Notes: a model not told the origin generated them from the letters alone. A stretch of 64,000 nucleotides of DNA from Burkholderia sp. PAMC 26561 (GCF_001557535.2 NZ_CP014307.1:806001-870000); one strand, 5' to 3'. Shown: positions 35,701-45,103, numbered from the stretch's first letter. Made by a program: numbers and translations.

Positions 35701-36402
35701 ATGAACGGCTTCGATGCTTCGATCCTTGGTTTTATCGCTCGACACTCGTTCGTTTCCCCCGGAATCAATTTCGCCATTGGCTCTTTGGCGGGACTTTATA
35801 TCGCAAAAGGATTACTGCTGGTCGCAGCGCTTTGGTGGCTTTGGTTCAGCCCTGACAATCGTGCACCCTGGCGGCGGGAAGTTGTCATCGCGACATTTGC
35901 TTCTGGTCTGGTCGCCTTGATTGTGGGCCGCGGTTTGGCCTATTTCCTCCCGTTTCGTTCGCGGCCACGCTTCAATTCCGATCTGCATTTCACCATGCCG
36001 GTTGGCGCCAGGTTTGATGAGGTCCTGAGAAGCTAGAGTTCATTCCCGAGTGACCACGCAATGATCTGGATGGCGGTCTCGATGGGAATTTTCATTGTCT
36101 GGAAACGCGCGGGCTTTGCCGCTCTTGCCTATACGCTCGTCTTTATCTGCTTGCCGCGCGTGTACCTGGGACTGCATTATCCGACCGATATCATTGCCGG
36201 CGCTTTACTCGGAATGATGATCACGTATTTGTTGACGAGAGATGAAATCCGGCCGGCGGTCACACAGCCCGTCCTGCGATTTATCAACCAATACCCCGGC
36301 CCGAGTGGCGCGCGGGCGTTCATTATTTGTTTCAAACTCGTCAGCCAATTCGACGAAGTGCGTCAGATTGCGCAATATCTTCTTAAACCCCATTCGCATT
36401 AG
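35701..36402 (+). pseudogene. PAP2-family phosphatase interrupted by an in-frame TAG
   Basis: Two halves lie in one frame with a single TAG at 36034-36036. The first 111 residues hold TM segments and the first phosphatase motif (YFLPFRSRPRF). The rest resumes with SSFPSDHAMIWMA, the second motif, and RVYLGLHYPTDIIAG, the third motif with His and Asp. Intact relatives commonly have Trp before SSFPSDHA, so TGG to TAG is the simplest change. Without readthrough the product lacks the catalytic histidines. The whole would be 233 residues, an undecaprenyl-pyrophosphatase-like membrane enzyme. A sequencing error is possible. Confidence 0.82.
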
Positions 36403-36585
36403 CACAAGGGCATGCATTGCGCACGGTTTCCCAACTTCCCGCGCAACTCCTCCAAAAAAACCATCCGATTTCAAATAGAATCGCGTCAGGCGCCGACATG
36501 GGATAACGGCATGATTTATGCGCGCCAGGTAATCAGCGCGCATCCCGCGCAGCCGGAACCATCCGCACTCAAGTGAAAACGATCC

Positions 36586-38838
36586 ATGACGCCGCATCGC
36601 GAGGACTCAGGCGCTGACCACTGGCAAGACGAGCCGCCGTTCCCGGTCGTGCCCGAGCGCAACTTCGCCGCTCAGCGCGCCACGTTGCGGGTCTTGCTGA
36701 TCGCAGCCATTGTCCTGCCTTGCCTCTACGTGGCGGTCATGTCGTGGAGCGACCTGAAGGCGCGGGAAGCCGATGCCGCCGAGGTGGCCGAGCGCAACGC
36801 CCACGTCGCCGAAGAGCATGCGCTGAAAGTCTTCGATATGAACCAGACGCTCAACGCACGCGTAATCGATCTGATCGACGGCGTTGACGACGTCACGCTG
36901 CGCCGCGACGAGGCATCCATCCACGACAAACTCAAGGCGATGGGCGGAGGCTATCCGCAGGTGGCATCGGTGAGCATTTTCGGCGCCGATGGACGGCTGA
37001 TCGCCACCAGCCGGGTGTTCCCGGCACCCGATATATCCATTGCCACGCGCGAGGACTTCGTTGCCGTGCGCGATCGTCCGGCGGTCGAGAATGTCTCGAG
37101 CGTCATGCAGGGCAAGGTAGTGGGCGAAAGCGTTTTCAATACCGCCGTGCCGCGCAAGGCGCCGGACGGCCAGTTCGCCGGGATTGTTTCGATCGCGCTG
37201 CGTCCGAGTTACTTCGCAGGGTTCTATGAAGAACTGCTCGGCGATAACACCAGCGTTTCCCTCGGCCTGACAAGGGCCGACGGCGCCGTGCTCGCGTGGT
37301 ATCCGGTGCGCCCGGCGAATCGCATGGAACTCGCGGCCAGTTCGCCGCTGCGCGAAGCGTATTTGTCGGACCGGCACGCGGGCGTCGTGCGTATGCGCTC
37401 CGGGCTCGATAACCAGATGAAAGTGGTCGCGTTCCGGCGCGTGGGCACCTACCCCGTTTATGTATCGAGCGGCTACCCCATCGCAACGATCTGGGCCGGC
37501 TGGTACAGGCATGTCAGCGTACTGGTGTTGTCGCTGTTCGCGCCTTGCATCGTTTTGTGGGGCGTGATCTGGCTGTCGCTGCGCCGTCTCGCCAACGAAG
37601 AAGACGCGTGGGAACGCTGGCAGGCGGAAGCGTCGATGCGCCGGTCCATCGAATCGGCCTACCGGCAGGCGCGCAAGATGGAAGCGCTCGGCAATCTGGT
37701 CGGCAGCGTCGCGCACGATTTCAACAACCTGCTGATGATCCTTTCCACCAATGTGCAGATCGCGCGAAGGCGCGGCGCGCCGGGACTCGACCGCGAATTG
37801 TCGGCAATGGAACGCGCGCTCAAAAGCGGCCAGTCGCTGACACGCCAGTTGCTCGGCGTGGCGCGCAAGCAGCCGCTGCGCAATGAGACCATCGCGATCG
37901 GCAAATGGCTGCCCGCGTGCCGCGAACTGCTGAAGGCATCGCTTGGGGCGAAGGTCGCGCTGACGCTGGAATCGGATTCGGATGTCTGGCCGATTCGCGT
38001 CGATGCCGCCGAACTCGAACTCGCGCTGATCAACGTCGCGGTGAACGCCCGCGACGCCATGCCCAACGGCGGCACGTTCTCCGTGCGCGCCGACAATGTG
38101 CAGTTTCGCCACGAAGACGGCTTTCCGATAGTCGGCGAGTTCGTGCAACTGACGCTCGAAGATACCGGCGACGGCATGAGCCCCGAGATTCTCGGCCGCG
38201 CGTTCGAGCCGCTTTTCACCACCAAGTCGAAGGGCATGGGCACCGGGCTCGGATTGCCGCAAGTATTCGCGTTCTGCGAGCGCGCGGGCGGCGTTGCGAC
38301 CATCGACAGCGCTGTGGGTGCGGGCACGTCGGTGCGGCTTTATTTGCCGCGGGCGAGTGCATCGGCGGTGCAGACACCCGACGTTCCCAACGAGACCGCC
38401 GCGCCCGGCGACTCGGCGGGTTTGCGCGTGCTGCTGGTGGAGGACAACGAGGAAGTGGCGGCTGGCACGGAAGCGTTGTTAACGATGATGAACCATCAGG
38501 TCACGCATATCTTCAACGCCGACGGCGCGATCGCAATGCTGGACCTTGCCCGGCAGAATGCCTCCACGGGAGGCGCCTTGCCGTTCGACGTCGTTCTCTC
38601 CGATATCCATATGCCCGGCAAGCTGAACGGCATCGACCTGGCGGAGATCCTGCAGACGTGGACGCCGCGCGTGCCCGTGATCCTCGTCACCGGCTACGCG
38701 GAAGAACTCGACCGCGCACGTCATGTGGATGCGCGCGTGCTGTCGAAACCATTCGATATCGGCCTGCTCGACTCCCTTCTTCAAGCCATTCGCGAAGACC
38801 TGACGGCACGCGCCGAGCACGGCGAGGCCCCGCACTGA
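36586..38838 (+). CDS. Membrane hybrid sensor histidine kinase
   Basis: A 750-residue kinase: TM1 at about residues 35-53, a periplasmic PDC/dCACHE-like sensor (about 55-300), TM2 near 305-328, HisKA with phospho-acceptor His377 (GSVAHDFNNLL), HATPase_c (NVAVNARDAMPNGG, GTGLGLPQVFAF) and a C-terminal receiver with Asp673 (LSDIHMPG). The H-D-F-N-N box and fused receiver place it with hybrid kinases that lack a dedicated output domain; the partner is not next door. The signal is unknown. Confidence 0.92.
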   Translation: MTPHREDSGADHWQDEPPFPVVPERNFAAQRATLRVLLIAAIVLPCLYVAVMSWSDLKAREADAAEVAERNAHVAEEHALKVFDMNQTLNARVIDLIDGVDDVTLRRDEASIHDKLKAMGGGYPQVASVSIFGADGRLIATSRVFPAPDISIATREDFVAVRDRPAVENVSSVMQGKVVGESVFNTAVPRKAPDGQFAGIVSIALRPSYFAGFYEELLGDNTSVSLGLTRADGAVLAWYPVRPANRMELAASSPLREAYLSDRHAGVVRMRSGLDNQMKVVAFRRVGTYPVYVSSGYPIATIWAGWYRHVSVLVLSLFAPCIVLWGVIWLSLRRLANEEDAWERWQAEASMRRSIESAYRQARKMEALGNLVGSVAHDFNNLLMILSTNVQIARRRGAPGLDRELSAMERALKSGQSLTRQLLGVARKQPLRNETIAIGKWLPACRELLKASLGAKVALTLESDSDVWPIRVDAAELELALINVAVNARDAMPNGGTFSVRADNVQFRHEDGFPIVGEFVQLTLEDTGDGMSPEILGRAFEPLFTTKSKGMGTGLGLPQVFAFCERAGGVATIDSAVGAGTSVRLYLPRASASAVQTPDVPNETAAPGDSAGLRVLLVEDNEEVAAGTEALLTMMNHQVTHIFNADGAIAMLDLARQNASTGGALPFDVVLSDIHMPGKLNGIDLAEILQTWTPRVPVILVTGYAEELDRARHVDARVLSKPFDIGLLDSLLQAIREDLTARAEHGEAPH

Positions 38839-39035
38839 GTTTTTTGGCCCGGGTTTTGTAAAAACGTCCGCACTTTTCATGGGAACGCGGGGAATTGGCA
38901 CTTCCCGCGCCGCCCTGCTGCGCCTGCCGCGCGACCCGGCACGGGAGTTGCGAACCCTAGCGAGACTTGCGGCAGATACGTACAAACATGTACATCGCGT
39001 CGCAACTCACTCCAAGGCCACCCAGGGAGGCAGCC

Positions 39036-40211
39036 ATGCGACACACAGTTATCGGTATCTTCGACACCTACGATCAGGCCGAAGTTGCGCGCAGCGCGCT
39101 GGTGGCCTCGGGCTTCGCCCACGCTGACATTGAACTCCAGGCCGCGCCGGAGCCGTCTTCGCTGGCCGATCCCGCGCTCGAACCGACGACCAGCGCAATG
39201 CAACCGCCGGAAACGGGCGGCGTGCTGGCAAACATCGAACGGTTCTTTTCAATGCTGTTCGGCGGTCGCGATCAGCCGCCTGAAGTCGCACATTATTCGG
39301 AAGCCGTGCGGCGTGGCGGAATTCTGGTGGCGGTCGACACGCCGTCGGAAGAGCGCGCCGATGCAGCCCGTCATACGCTCGCCGAGCAAGGGGCAATTGA
39401 CATCGATGAACGCGCCGCAAGCTGGGGCGCATTGAATCATCCAGGCGCGGGCTTCGGCACTGTTGCCGCTCCCGATGACCGCGATCATTCGTTGCTCGAT
39501 GAACTCGGCTTGGGTTCGGGCAGTGCCGTGCCGGGACGCGCTCCCGTCAATCCGGCGGCCGATCCGCTCGCAACAGCCCGTGCCGATACCCGTGCCCGCG
39601 CCTATCCGCGTGGCAACCTGAGCGAGCCGGCAGCCGTGGATTCGCTTGATCCGATCAGCCCGGTTGCACGCGACCCGTTCGCCGGCAGCAGCGATTCTAC
39701 GTACCGCGCGACTGGGGGAGATCCGATGACCAGCGGCTCGGTATGGCCGGCAAAAGATGAAGCCCACGAAACGACGCAGGGCTGGCGCCCCGTTACACCG
39801 GTTGATCCGCTCGATGAAACCGAAACGTCTTCGCGACGTGCCAGCTTGGCTACGCCCGTTGCTGGGTCGCTTAGCCAATCCGCTGCGGATCCGCTCCGGC
39901 CCGACCTGCCGCTGTCGCGCAACTCCATGCCCGACGAATACATGGAGTACGAGGACGACTTCCGCACCGACTATGAATCGCGTTACGCGGCCACCGGCGC
40001 ACGCTACGAGGAATACGAAGATGCGTATCGTTACGGCGCAACGTTAGGTAACGATGATCGTTATCGCGGCCGAAGCTGGGATGATTCGATGGAAACCGAG
40101 CTGCAGCGCGACTGGCAAAACCGTAATCCGCATGGTGAAGATACGTGGGAGCGCTTCAAGCTCGCAGTGCGTCACGGCTGGGACCGCGTGACGGGGCATC
40201 ATCACCTGTGA
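39036..40211 (+). CDS. YflT-like N-terminal domain protein with long acidic linker
   Basis: A 391-residue cytoplasmic protein. The N-terminal part (HTVIGIFDTYDQAEVARSAL) matches the general-stress YflT-type ferredoxin-like domain. Residues about 130-310 are a low-complexity linker rich in Asp, Pro, Ala, Thr and Ser. The C-terminus has repeated Tyr/Asp/Arg motifs (DFRTDYESRYAATGARYEEY, AYRYGATLGNDDRYRGRSWD) followed by WERFKLAVRHGWDRVTG. The latter module is common in beta-proteobacterial stress proteins of unknown function. AGGGAGG precedes the ATG and a strong terminator follows. Confidence 0.78.
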   Translation: MRHTVIGIFDTYDQAEVARSALVASGFAHADIELQAAPEPSSLADPALEPTTSAMQPPETGGVLANIERFFSMLFGGRDQPPEVAHYSEAVRRGGILVAVDTPSEERADAARHTLAEQGAIDIDERAASWGALNHPGAGFGTVAAPDDRDHSLLDELGLGSGSAVPGRAPVNPAADPLATARADTRARAYPRGNLSEPAAVDSLDPISPVARDPFAGSSDSTYRATGGDPMTSGSVWPAKDEAHETTQGWRPVTPVDPLDETETSSRRASLATPVAGSLSQSAADPLRPDLPLSRNSMPDEYMEYEDDFRTDYESRYAATGARYEEYEDAYRYGATLGNDDRYRGRSWDDSMETELQRDWQNRNPHGEDTWERFKLAVRHGWDRVTGHHHL

Positions 40212-40234
40212 TGCGTTGATTGCCTTGGCTGTTG

Positions 40235-40260
40235 ACGGCCCGCTTCGGCGGGCCGTTTTT
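40235..40260 (+). terminator. Strong rho-independent terminator
   Basis: ACGGCCCGC and GCGGGCCGT pair over 9 bp around a TTCG tetraloop, followed by T5. It ends the stress-protein gene and lies 8 bases before the stop of the convergent reductase gene. Confidence 0.93.
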
Positions 40261-40267
40261 ATGGGCC

Positions 40268-40822
40268 TCAAGCCGCCGAAATCCGTTTGACCCAGGCCAC
40301 GTATTTATCGACGAAAGCCTGCAGGAACTTGCGGGTGTCGTCGTTGACGATCTTGCCGGCTGCATCGATACGACTTTCGTCGTGCTTGATGAACATTTCC
40401 GGCTGGCCCATCAGCGGCACATCTAGATACGCAAGCACGTTGCGCAGATGCGCCTGCGCGAGCGCCGTGCCTATTGCCCCCACCGACGTCCCGATCAACG
40501 CGCCCGGCTTGTTGGCCCATGCGCTTTGCCCCCACGGCCGCGAACCCCAGTCGAGCGCATTCTTGAGCACGCCGGGAATCGAGCGGTTGTACTCGGGCGT
40601 GACGAACAGCAAGCCATCCGCCTCCGATATCTTCTGCTTGAGCGTTCGCGCGGCTTCGGGAAAATCGGCGTCGTAGTCCTGGCTATAAAGCGGCAGGCTG
40701 GCGATATCGAGAAACTCGAACGAGAAATCCTGCGGCGCCAGGGATATCAGCGCGTGCGCGAGTTGCTTGTTGAACGAATCACGCCGGATGCTGCCAACAA
40801 CAACCGCAATCCTAAAGGCCAT
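40268..40822 (-). CDS. NAD(P)H-dependent FMN reductase
   Basis: A 184-residue flavodoxin-fold reductase of the NADPH-dependent FMN reductase/ChrR-like family. Motifs are VVGSIRRDSFNKQLA (FMN phosphate loop), VTPEYNRSIPGVLKNALDW and the GALIGTSVGAIGT loop. Family members reduce quinones, azo compounds or chromate with FMN. The start MAFRIAVVVGS is preferred over an upstream in-frame start because it begins at the first beta-strand. Its upstream region is the long gap carrying the 41-bp palindrome. Confidence 0.92.
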   Translation of the reverse strand: MAFRIAVVVGSIRRDSFNKQLAHALISLAPQDFSFEFLDIASLPLYSQDYDADFPEAARTLKQKISEADGLLFVTPEYNRSIPGVLKNALDWGSRPWGQSAWANKPGALIGTSVGAIGTALAQAHLRNVLAYLDVPLMGQPEMFIKHDESRIDAAGKIVNDDTRKFLQAFVDKYVAWVKRISAA

Positions 40823-41370
40823 GGTTATTCCCTCCGACTGAGTTGATCGAGTTATGAAATGAAGGACTAAACGCGCGGCTTTGCAACGCATCGTCGCAAT
40901 ATCATAGGCGCGGATACGGCCATCAGGCTATGCGACTCGATGTGCACCGGCGGGATCGAAAAGCGTAATCAGCGAGCACTTTGGCCTTGCATTGGGCAAT
41001 CCAAGCGAGAGCCGCCTGACATGCCCCTTTCAGCGCGTTTTTGAGATGATTTCCACAAAGTTGTCCACAGAATCTGTGGACAACTTTGTGGATGTTTAAT
41101 AATTCGCACTAAACCGCCAGATGTTTGGCGGCAAAAAGCTGGTTCCCAGCAAAAGGATAAAGGCGAAGTGACAGAGGAAAAATACCGAACACGGAAACGG
41201 GTTCTTACCGAACTCGCAACGATGAAACGTTCAGCGCCCCACCGGCCGACATTCATGCGAAAACTACAACAATATGTTTTCTCAATCGACATTGGTCGCC
41301 GATAGCTATGTGAATAGACTGATTCATATCGATGGCGCAAGACGTGCCGTCATCCAAATCAGAGGTTCAC
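40823..41370. other. Divergent intergenic region with a long palindrome
   Basis: Almost 550 bases between the reductase start and the DUF4148 gene. No open frame is supported. The only notable structure is the palindrome at 41052-41092, listed separately. Promoters for both flanking genes should lie here. Confidence 0.5.
41052..41092. repeat. 41-bp near-perfect palindrome with DnaA-box-like sequences
   Basis: Two 20-base arms are exact reverse complements around a single central A (41072). Each arm contains TTGTCCACA, one mismatch from the DnaA box TTATCCACA, at 41061-41069 and inverted at 41075-41083. No replication or partition gene is nearby, so this is probably not a replicon origin. It could be a DnaA-binding or titration site, or a cruciform-forming regulatory element. 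Confidence 0.7.
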
Positions 41371-41634
41371 ATGAAACGCGCGCTTATCGGCAGTTTGCTA
41401 ATTGGTGCGCTGGCTTCTTCAGCCAGCGTCTTTGCTCAATCTTCGAACGTCGCGCCAAGAACGCGTGCCGAGGTGAAGGCCGAACTCATCGCGGCAAGAA
41501 ACAGCGGTCAACTCGAGACGATTCATTCGGAAAGTTATCCGCAATTGCTGCCGTATCAAACGGCGAAGGCGCTGGATGCATCGCGTACTGCTTCTGTGAT
41601 GCAGGCGAACAGCGCGCGTATCAGCGCGCAATAA
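41371..41634 (+). CDS. DUF4148 exported protein
   Basis: An 87-residue secreted protein with a signal peptide (residues 1-22, cleavage near VFAQS). The mature part has the DUF4148 signature TRAEVKAELIAARNSGQL, common in Burkholderiaceae in many copies. Function is unknown. AGAGG lies 6 bases before the ATG. A strong terminator follows. Confidence 0.9.
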   Translation: MKRALIGSLLIGALASSASVFAQSSNVAPRTRAEVKAELIAARNSGQLETIHSESYPQLLPYQTAKALDASRTASVMQANSARISAQ

Positions 41635-41684
41635 TCCGACACGCTTCAAGCACACTCTTCTCACACCTCGCTCCGATGAGGCTT

Positions 41685-41712
41685 GCCCGGCATCCATATG
41701 CCGGGCTTTTTT
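41685..41712 (+). terminator. Strong terminator between DUF4148 and AEC transporter genes
   Basis: GCCCGGCAT and ATGCCGGGC pair over 9 bp with loop CCAT, followed by six T. It ends the DUF4148 transcript, 8 bases before the stop of the convergent transporter. Confidence 0.92.
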
Positions 41713-41719
41713 ATGTGCG

Positions 41720-42676
41720 TCATCGCGTGATGGCGGCGAGACATAACGTCACCGTAACGAGCGATATCAGCGTCGAGAACAGGATGGTGCTCGACGTCAC
41801 CGACGCTTCCCGCCTGTAGAACTCCGCCAGCATGAACGGCCCCGTGCCCGTGGGCAGCGCGCTGAGTATGACGGCGGTCTTCGCCCACAAGATGGGCAAC
41901 GCGAACACATGAAACGCCAGCCACCAGGTTAGCAACGGTTGCGCGATCAGCTTGCCGATGACGAGCATCGATGTCGTTCCTGCAGCGCCACCCTTCGACT
42001 TCTCGCCAAGGAACAAGCCAAGCGCGACCAGCGCGCAGGGACTTGCCGCTGCACCCAGCAGCTTGAGAAACGTATCCGCGCCGCCCGAGATGGTGAGGCC
42101 GGCGCCGCTCAATAACCATCCGGCAAACGGCGCGAACAACAACGGGTTGGTCACGAGCGACTTGATCACCTTGCCTATAGTCGCGGCGAAGTTCTTCTCG
42201 GTCTGCAACCCGAGTTCAATCAATACAATAGCCACCGCGAACAGCACGCATACCGTCATGATCAACGCGATCACCGCGGGTGCGAGGCTCGCGTGACCAA
42301 ACGCAAGCGCACACAAAGGCAAGCCGATAAACCCTGCATTCGGATAGGCGGCATTGAGTGCATCGAGGCTGGCATCGGCGAGATGTTTTGATCGTTTCAA
42401 GCTGATCAGCAAGGTCAGCACGAAGATGGCACCCGATGCAATTCCGAACGCAGCGATAAACGCAGGTTGATCGAGTGAGCGCCAGGGTGTGGTGGCCATG
42501 ATGTCGAAGAGCAGCGCGGGCAATGCGAGATACACGACAAAGCGATTGAGTTCCGACGATGCATTCGGTCCCAATCGATTCGTCTTGCGGCATGCATAGC
42601 CGGCGAAGATGAGACCGAACACAGGAAGGATGATGGTGAAAAGCGGCTTGAAAAGCGACGAGACCAACGACGGCAT
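41720..42676 (-). CDS. AEC-family transporter
   Basis: A 318-residue inner-membrane transporter of the auxin efflux carrier fold, with about ten TM segments in two five-helix halves. Recognisable pieces are TIILPVFGLIFAGYACRK, FVVYLALPALLFDIMA, NAAYPNAGFIGLPL and LPTGTGPFMLAEFYRRE. Bacterial members carry malonate, malate or related acids; the substrate here is not evident. I chose the ATG beginning MPSLVSSLFKPLF; an earlier in-frame start adds a non-conserved segment. Convergent with the DUF4148 gene. Confidence 0.88.
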   Translation of the reverse strand: MPSLVSSLFKPLFTIILPVFGLIFAGYACRKTNRLGPNASSELNRFVVYLALPALLFDIMATTPWRSLDQPAFIAAFGIASGAIFVLTLLISLKRSKHLADASLDALNAAYPNAGFIGLPLCALAFGHASLAPAVIALIMTVCVLFAVAIVLIELGLQTEKNFAATIGKVIKSLVTNPLLFAPFAGWLLSGAGLTISGGADTFLKLLGAAASPCALVALGLFLGEKSKGGAAGTTSMLVIGKLIAQPLLTWWLAFHVFALPILWAKTAVILSALPTGTGPFMLAEFYRREASVTSSTILFSTLISLVTVTLCLAAITR

Positions 42677-43309
42677 GAGCAGAGCGCAACTGATTGACGA
42701 GGGCGCCAAGCATAGCGGTAGATGCGTGTTGGCGCTGAGCGCCAAAAACCAAAGGTGAGCGATTTCGGGACCTGCGTGGAGGTGAGCTTGGTATCCCGCA
42801 AAAACTCACGCTAAGGGTGATTACAAGTATCGCTAACTAGATAGGGGATGCCTGCCGAGTTCATCGAATGGCTCAGGTATCGGCTGGAAAGCCTTTTACC
42901 ATAAGGGCTTGAGAGCTTTCATCACGCGCCGTCTACTTTGCTTCTCTCCATGAGCGATATACAGCGATCAATGCAGAGTACGAGCCATCGTGCGGCGTCG
43001 TGCATCTTGAGGTGAGGCAATACGGGACCCTGGTGTGCGGTGATGAGAAAACACATTAAGACTCACTCGCACGCTGCACCTCAATGTTGAACACACATCA
43101 CTAAAGCGAGCGTGATCAATGGCTTGCGGCCTGTTGTTAAAACAGTTGATACACACGGATACCTTTGCTAACAGGCTTCTCGGCTACCCTTCAACCATGA
43201 ATCCGGTCGCTAAAGGTGAGCTTATGCGGGACCTGATCAAGCGCGGCAATCAACGGAACGAAGCTTGCTGAGAGTGCCACGCCACTGCATAAACATAACG
43301 AGGACATAC
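42677..43309. other. Gene-free region upstream of the lipocalin
   Basis: About 630 bases with no supported gene. Short frames such as an 18-codon one at about 42848 with GGGG upstream lack any recognisable feature. A 17-base string at 43011-43027 recurs at 54201-54217. No RNA gene is recognised. Confidence 0.45.
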
Positions 43310-43876
43310 ATGACATTCAAGAGATCCGTCACCATCGGCGCCGCGGCTTTGCTGGTGATCGGCGGACTGGGCGTGCTGGCTGCCTGTGCATCAGCAGGAA
43401 GTGGCAAGAGCGGCAACGACGACGTGCCGGAACCTGCGAAGGCGGTCGATCTCGATCGATACCTCGGCCAATGGTATGAATTTGCACGCTACGAAAACCG
43501 TTTCGAACGGGGCTGCGAAGCAGTCACCGCGAACTACGCAAAACGGGAAGACGGATTGATATCGGTGATCAACTCGTGCCGCAAGGGAAGTGTGGACGGC
43601 ACGCCGAAATCGGTCGAAGGCAAGGCCAAGATCGTCGCTGATTCGAATAACGCGAAGCTGAAGGTTTCGTTCTTCGGACCGTTCTATGTGGGCGATTACT
43701 GGGTGCTCGATCACGCCGATGACTACACGTGGTCCATCGTCGGTGAACCAAGCGGGCGATATCTATGGATACTCACGCGTGAAGCGAAGCCATCGGCGCA
43801 TATGCGTACGGCGTTGATCAATCGTGCGCGCAAGCTTGGTTATGACGTCACGCTCTTGCGCGAGACGCTGCACTGA
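43310..43876 (+). CDS. blc: Lipocalin-family lipoprotein (Blc-like)
   Basis: A 188-residue outer-membrane lipoprotein with signal peptide and lipobox LAAC (acylated Cys26). The lipocalin domain begins VDLDRYLGQWYEFARYENRFERG, whose GxW motif (GQWYE) is the family hallmark, and has NSCRKG, AKLKVSFFGPF and the third motif DYTWSIVGEPSGRYLWILTR. Blc proteins bind fatty acids or lysophospholipids in the envelope, which fits the lipid-rich neighbourhood. GAGG lies upstream of the ATG. Convergent with the serine hydrolase 4 bp downstream. Confidence 0.93.
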   Translation: MTFKRSVTIGAAALLVIGGLGVLAACASAGSGKSGNDDVPEPAKAVDLDRYLGQWYEFARYENRFERGCEAVTANYAKREDGLISVINSCRKGSVDGTPKSVEGKAKIVADSNNAKLKVSFFGPFYVGDYWVLDHADDYTWSIVGEPSGRYLWILTREAKPSAHMRTALINRARKLGYDVTLLRETLH

Positions 43877-43879
43877 ACG

Positions 43880-45103
43880 TCAGTCATCGATAGCGTCATA
43901 GAGATGACGCTCGAAGACAGCAGCCATTGGAAACGGCACGAGGCCGCGCCGCTGGATCATCAAGATGCCGATCATGTCTTCCACTGGATCGGCGAACCAG
44001 TTCGTACCCAATGCGCCCGGCCAGCCGAACGATCCCTTCGACCGATAACTTTCCGTGCGTTGCTGCGCGGGGTCATCGACAATCGCAACGCCCAGACCAA
44101 ACCCCTGCCCCGCCCAAACGACCTGCCCAAACGCGGGAATGCGACGCTGCTCGCGCGTCAGGAAGTTCGTACGCATCAGATCAACAGAACGATGCGACAA
44201 CAATCGCGGTCCGTTCGCACGCTCGGTGGCATCGCCTTGAAGGCGGCCTCGGCCGAGCAGCATGCGGGCAAAACGCAGATAGTCATCAGCTGTCGATATC
44301 AGTCCTCCGCCACCGCTTTGATACCGCTCGGGCTTGGCAAAGCGGCTCGTCGCGGGATGATCTTCCACCACGTGTTCTTGCGTCGATGGATCGATGGCGT
44401 AGGAAACAGAGAGCCTTTCGAGTTTTCCGGCCGGCACGACAAAGCCGGTATCCGTCATGCCCAGCGGATCGAAGATGCGCGTGCGGAAAAACGTTTCGAG
44501 CGGCACGCCGCTGACACGCTCGATTAACGAACCGAGCACATCGGTCGAAATGCCGTAGTGCCAACGCGTGCCCGGCTGGAACATCAGCGGCAATCTGGCA
44601 ACGCGTTCGAGCCACACGCTTGAATCGACCGTCGCGTCGATGCCGTTGAATACTTCGTTGTAAGCATCGGCGAGCGCGCCAAAAGCGGTGAAATGGTAAG
44701 CAAAGCCGGCGCGATGCGTAAGCAGGTCGAGCAGGGTGATGGGCGCGCGGGCCGGTTCGGTGCGATCGAGTGGACTGCTCGGATCCAGGAGAACTTGCGG
44801 TTTGGCGAGTTCGGGCAGCCAGCGGGAGATGGGATCATCCAGCGCGATCAGGCCGTCTTCCACGAGCATGAGCGCGGCGACACTGGTTACGGGCTTCGTC
44901 ATGGACGCAATGCGAAACAGCGTATCGCGCGACATGGGTTCCCGCGTTTCACGATCCCGGCAGCCGAGTGCGTCGACCATAGCGATTTCGCCGCGCCGCC
45001 ATATCAGGGATACGCAGCCCGCGACCTCGTCTCGATCAACGAACTCCTGCATTGCACTTCGGGTTTGTTCCAGGCGCGGCGCGCTGAATCCAGCAGCAGA
45101 CAT
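43880..45103 (-). CDS. Serine hydrolase, beta-lactamase/EstB family
   Basis: A 407-residue protein of the class C beta-lactamase fold. The nucleophile motif is S67-M-T-K70 (FRIASMTKPV), the Tyr motif is RWHYGIST, and FGWPGALGTNWFADP is near the C-terminus. No signal peptide is visible, so it is probably a cytoplasmic esterase of the EstB type rather than an antibiotic-degrading enzyme. Its substrate is unknown. It is convergent with the lipocalin and has no clear operon partner. Confidence 0.9.
   Translation of the reverse strand: MSAAGFSAPRLEQTRSAMQEFVDRDEVAGCVSLIWRRGEIAMVDALGCRDRETREPMSRDTLFRIASMTKPVTSVAALMLVEDGLIALDDPISRWLPELAKPQVLLDPSSPLDRTEPARAPITLLDLLTHRAGFAYHFTAFGALADAYNEVFNGIDATVDSSVWLERVARLPLMFQPGTRWHYGISTDVLGSLIERVSGVPLETFFRTRIFDPLGMTDTGFVVPAGKLERLSVSYAIDPSTQEHVVEDHPATSRFAKPERYQSGGGGLISTADDYLRFARMLLGRGRLQGDATERANGPRLLSHRSVDLMRTNFLTREQRRIPAFGQVVWAGQGFGLGVAIVDDPAQQRTESYRSKGSFGWPGALGTNWFADPVEDMIGILMIQRRGLVPFPMAAVFERHLYDAIDD

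Noticed and set aside
41052..41092. Chromosomal or plasmid replication origin at the DnaA-box palindrome
   Set aside because: No dnaA, rep, parAB or AT-rich unwinding region is nearby, so only the palindrome itself is reported.
42848..42901. 18-codon peptide with GGGG upstream
   Set aside because: Too short and without conservation evidence to call a gene.
42968..43156. 62-codon Cys-rich minus-strand frame
   Set aside because: No ribosome site or conserved pattern; cysteines are scattered without metal-site spacing.
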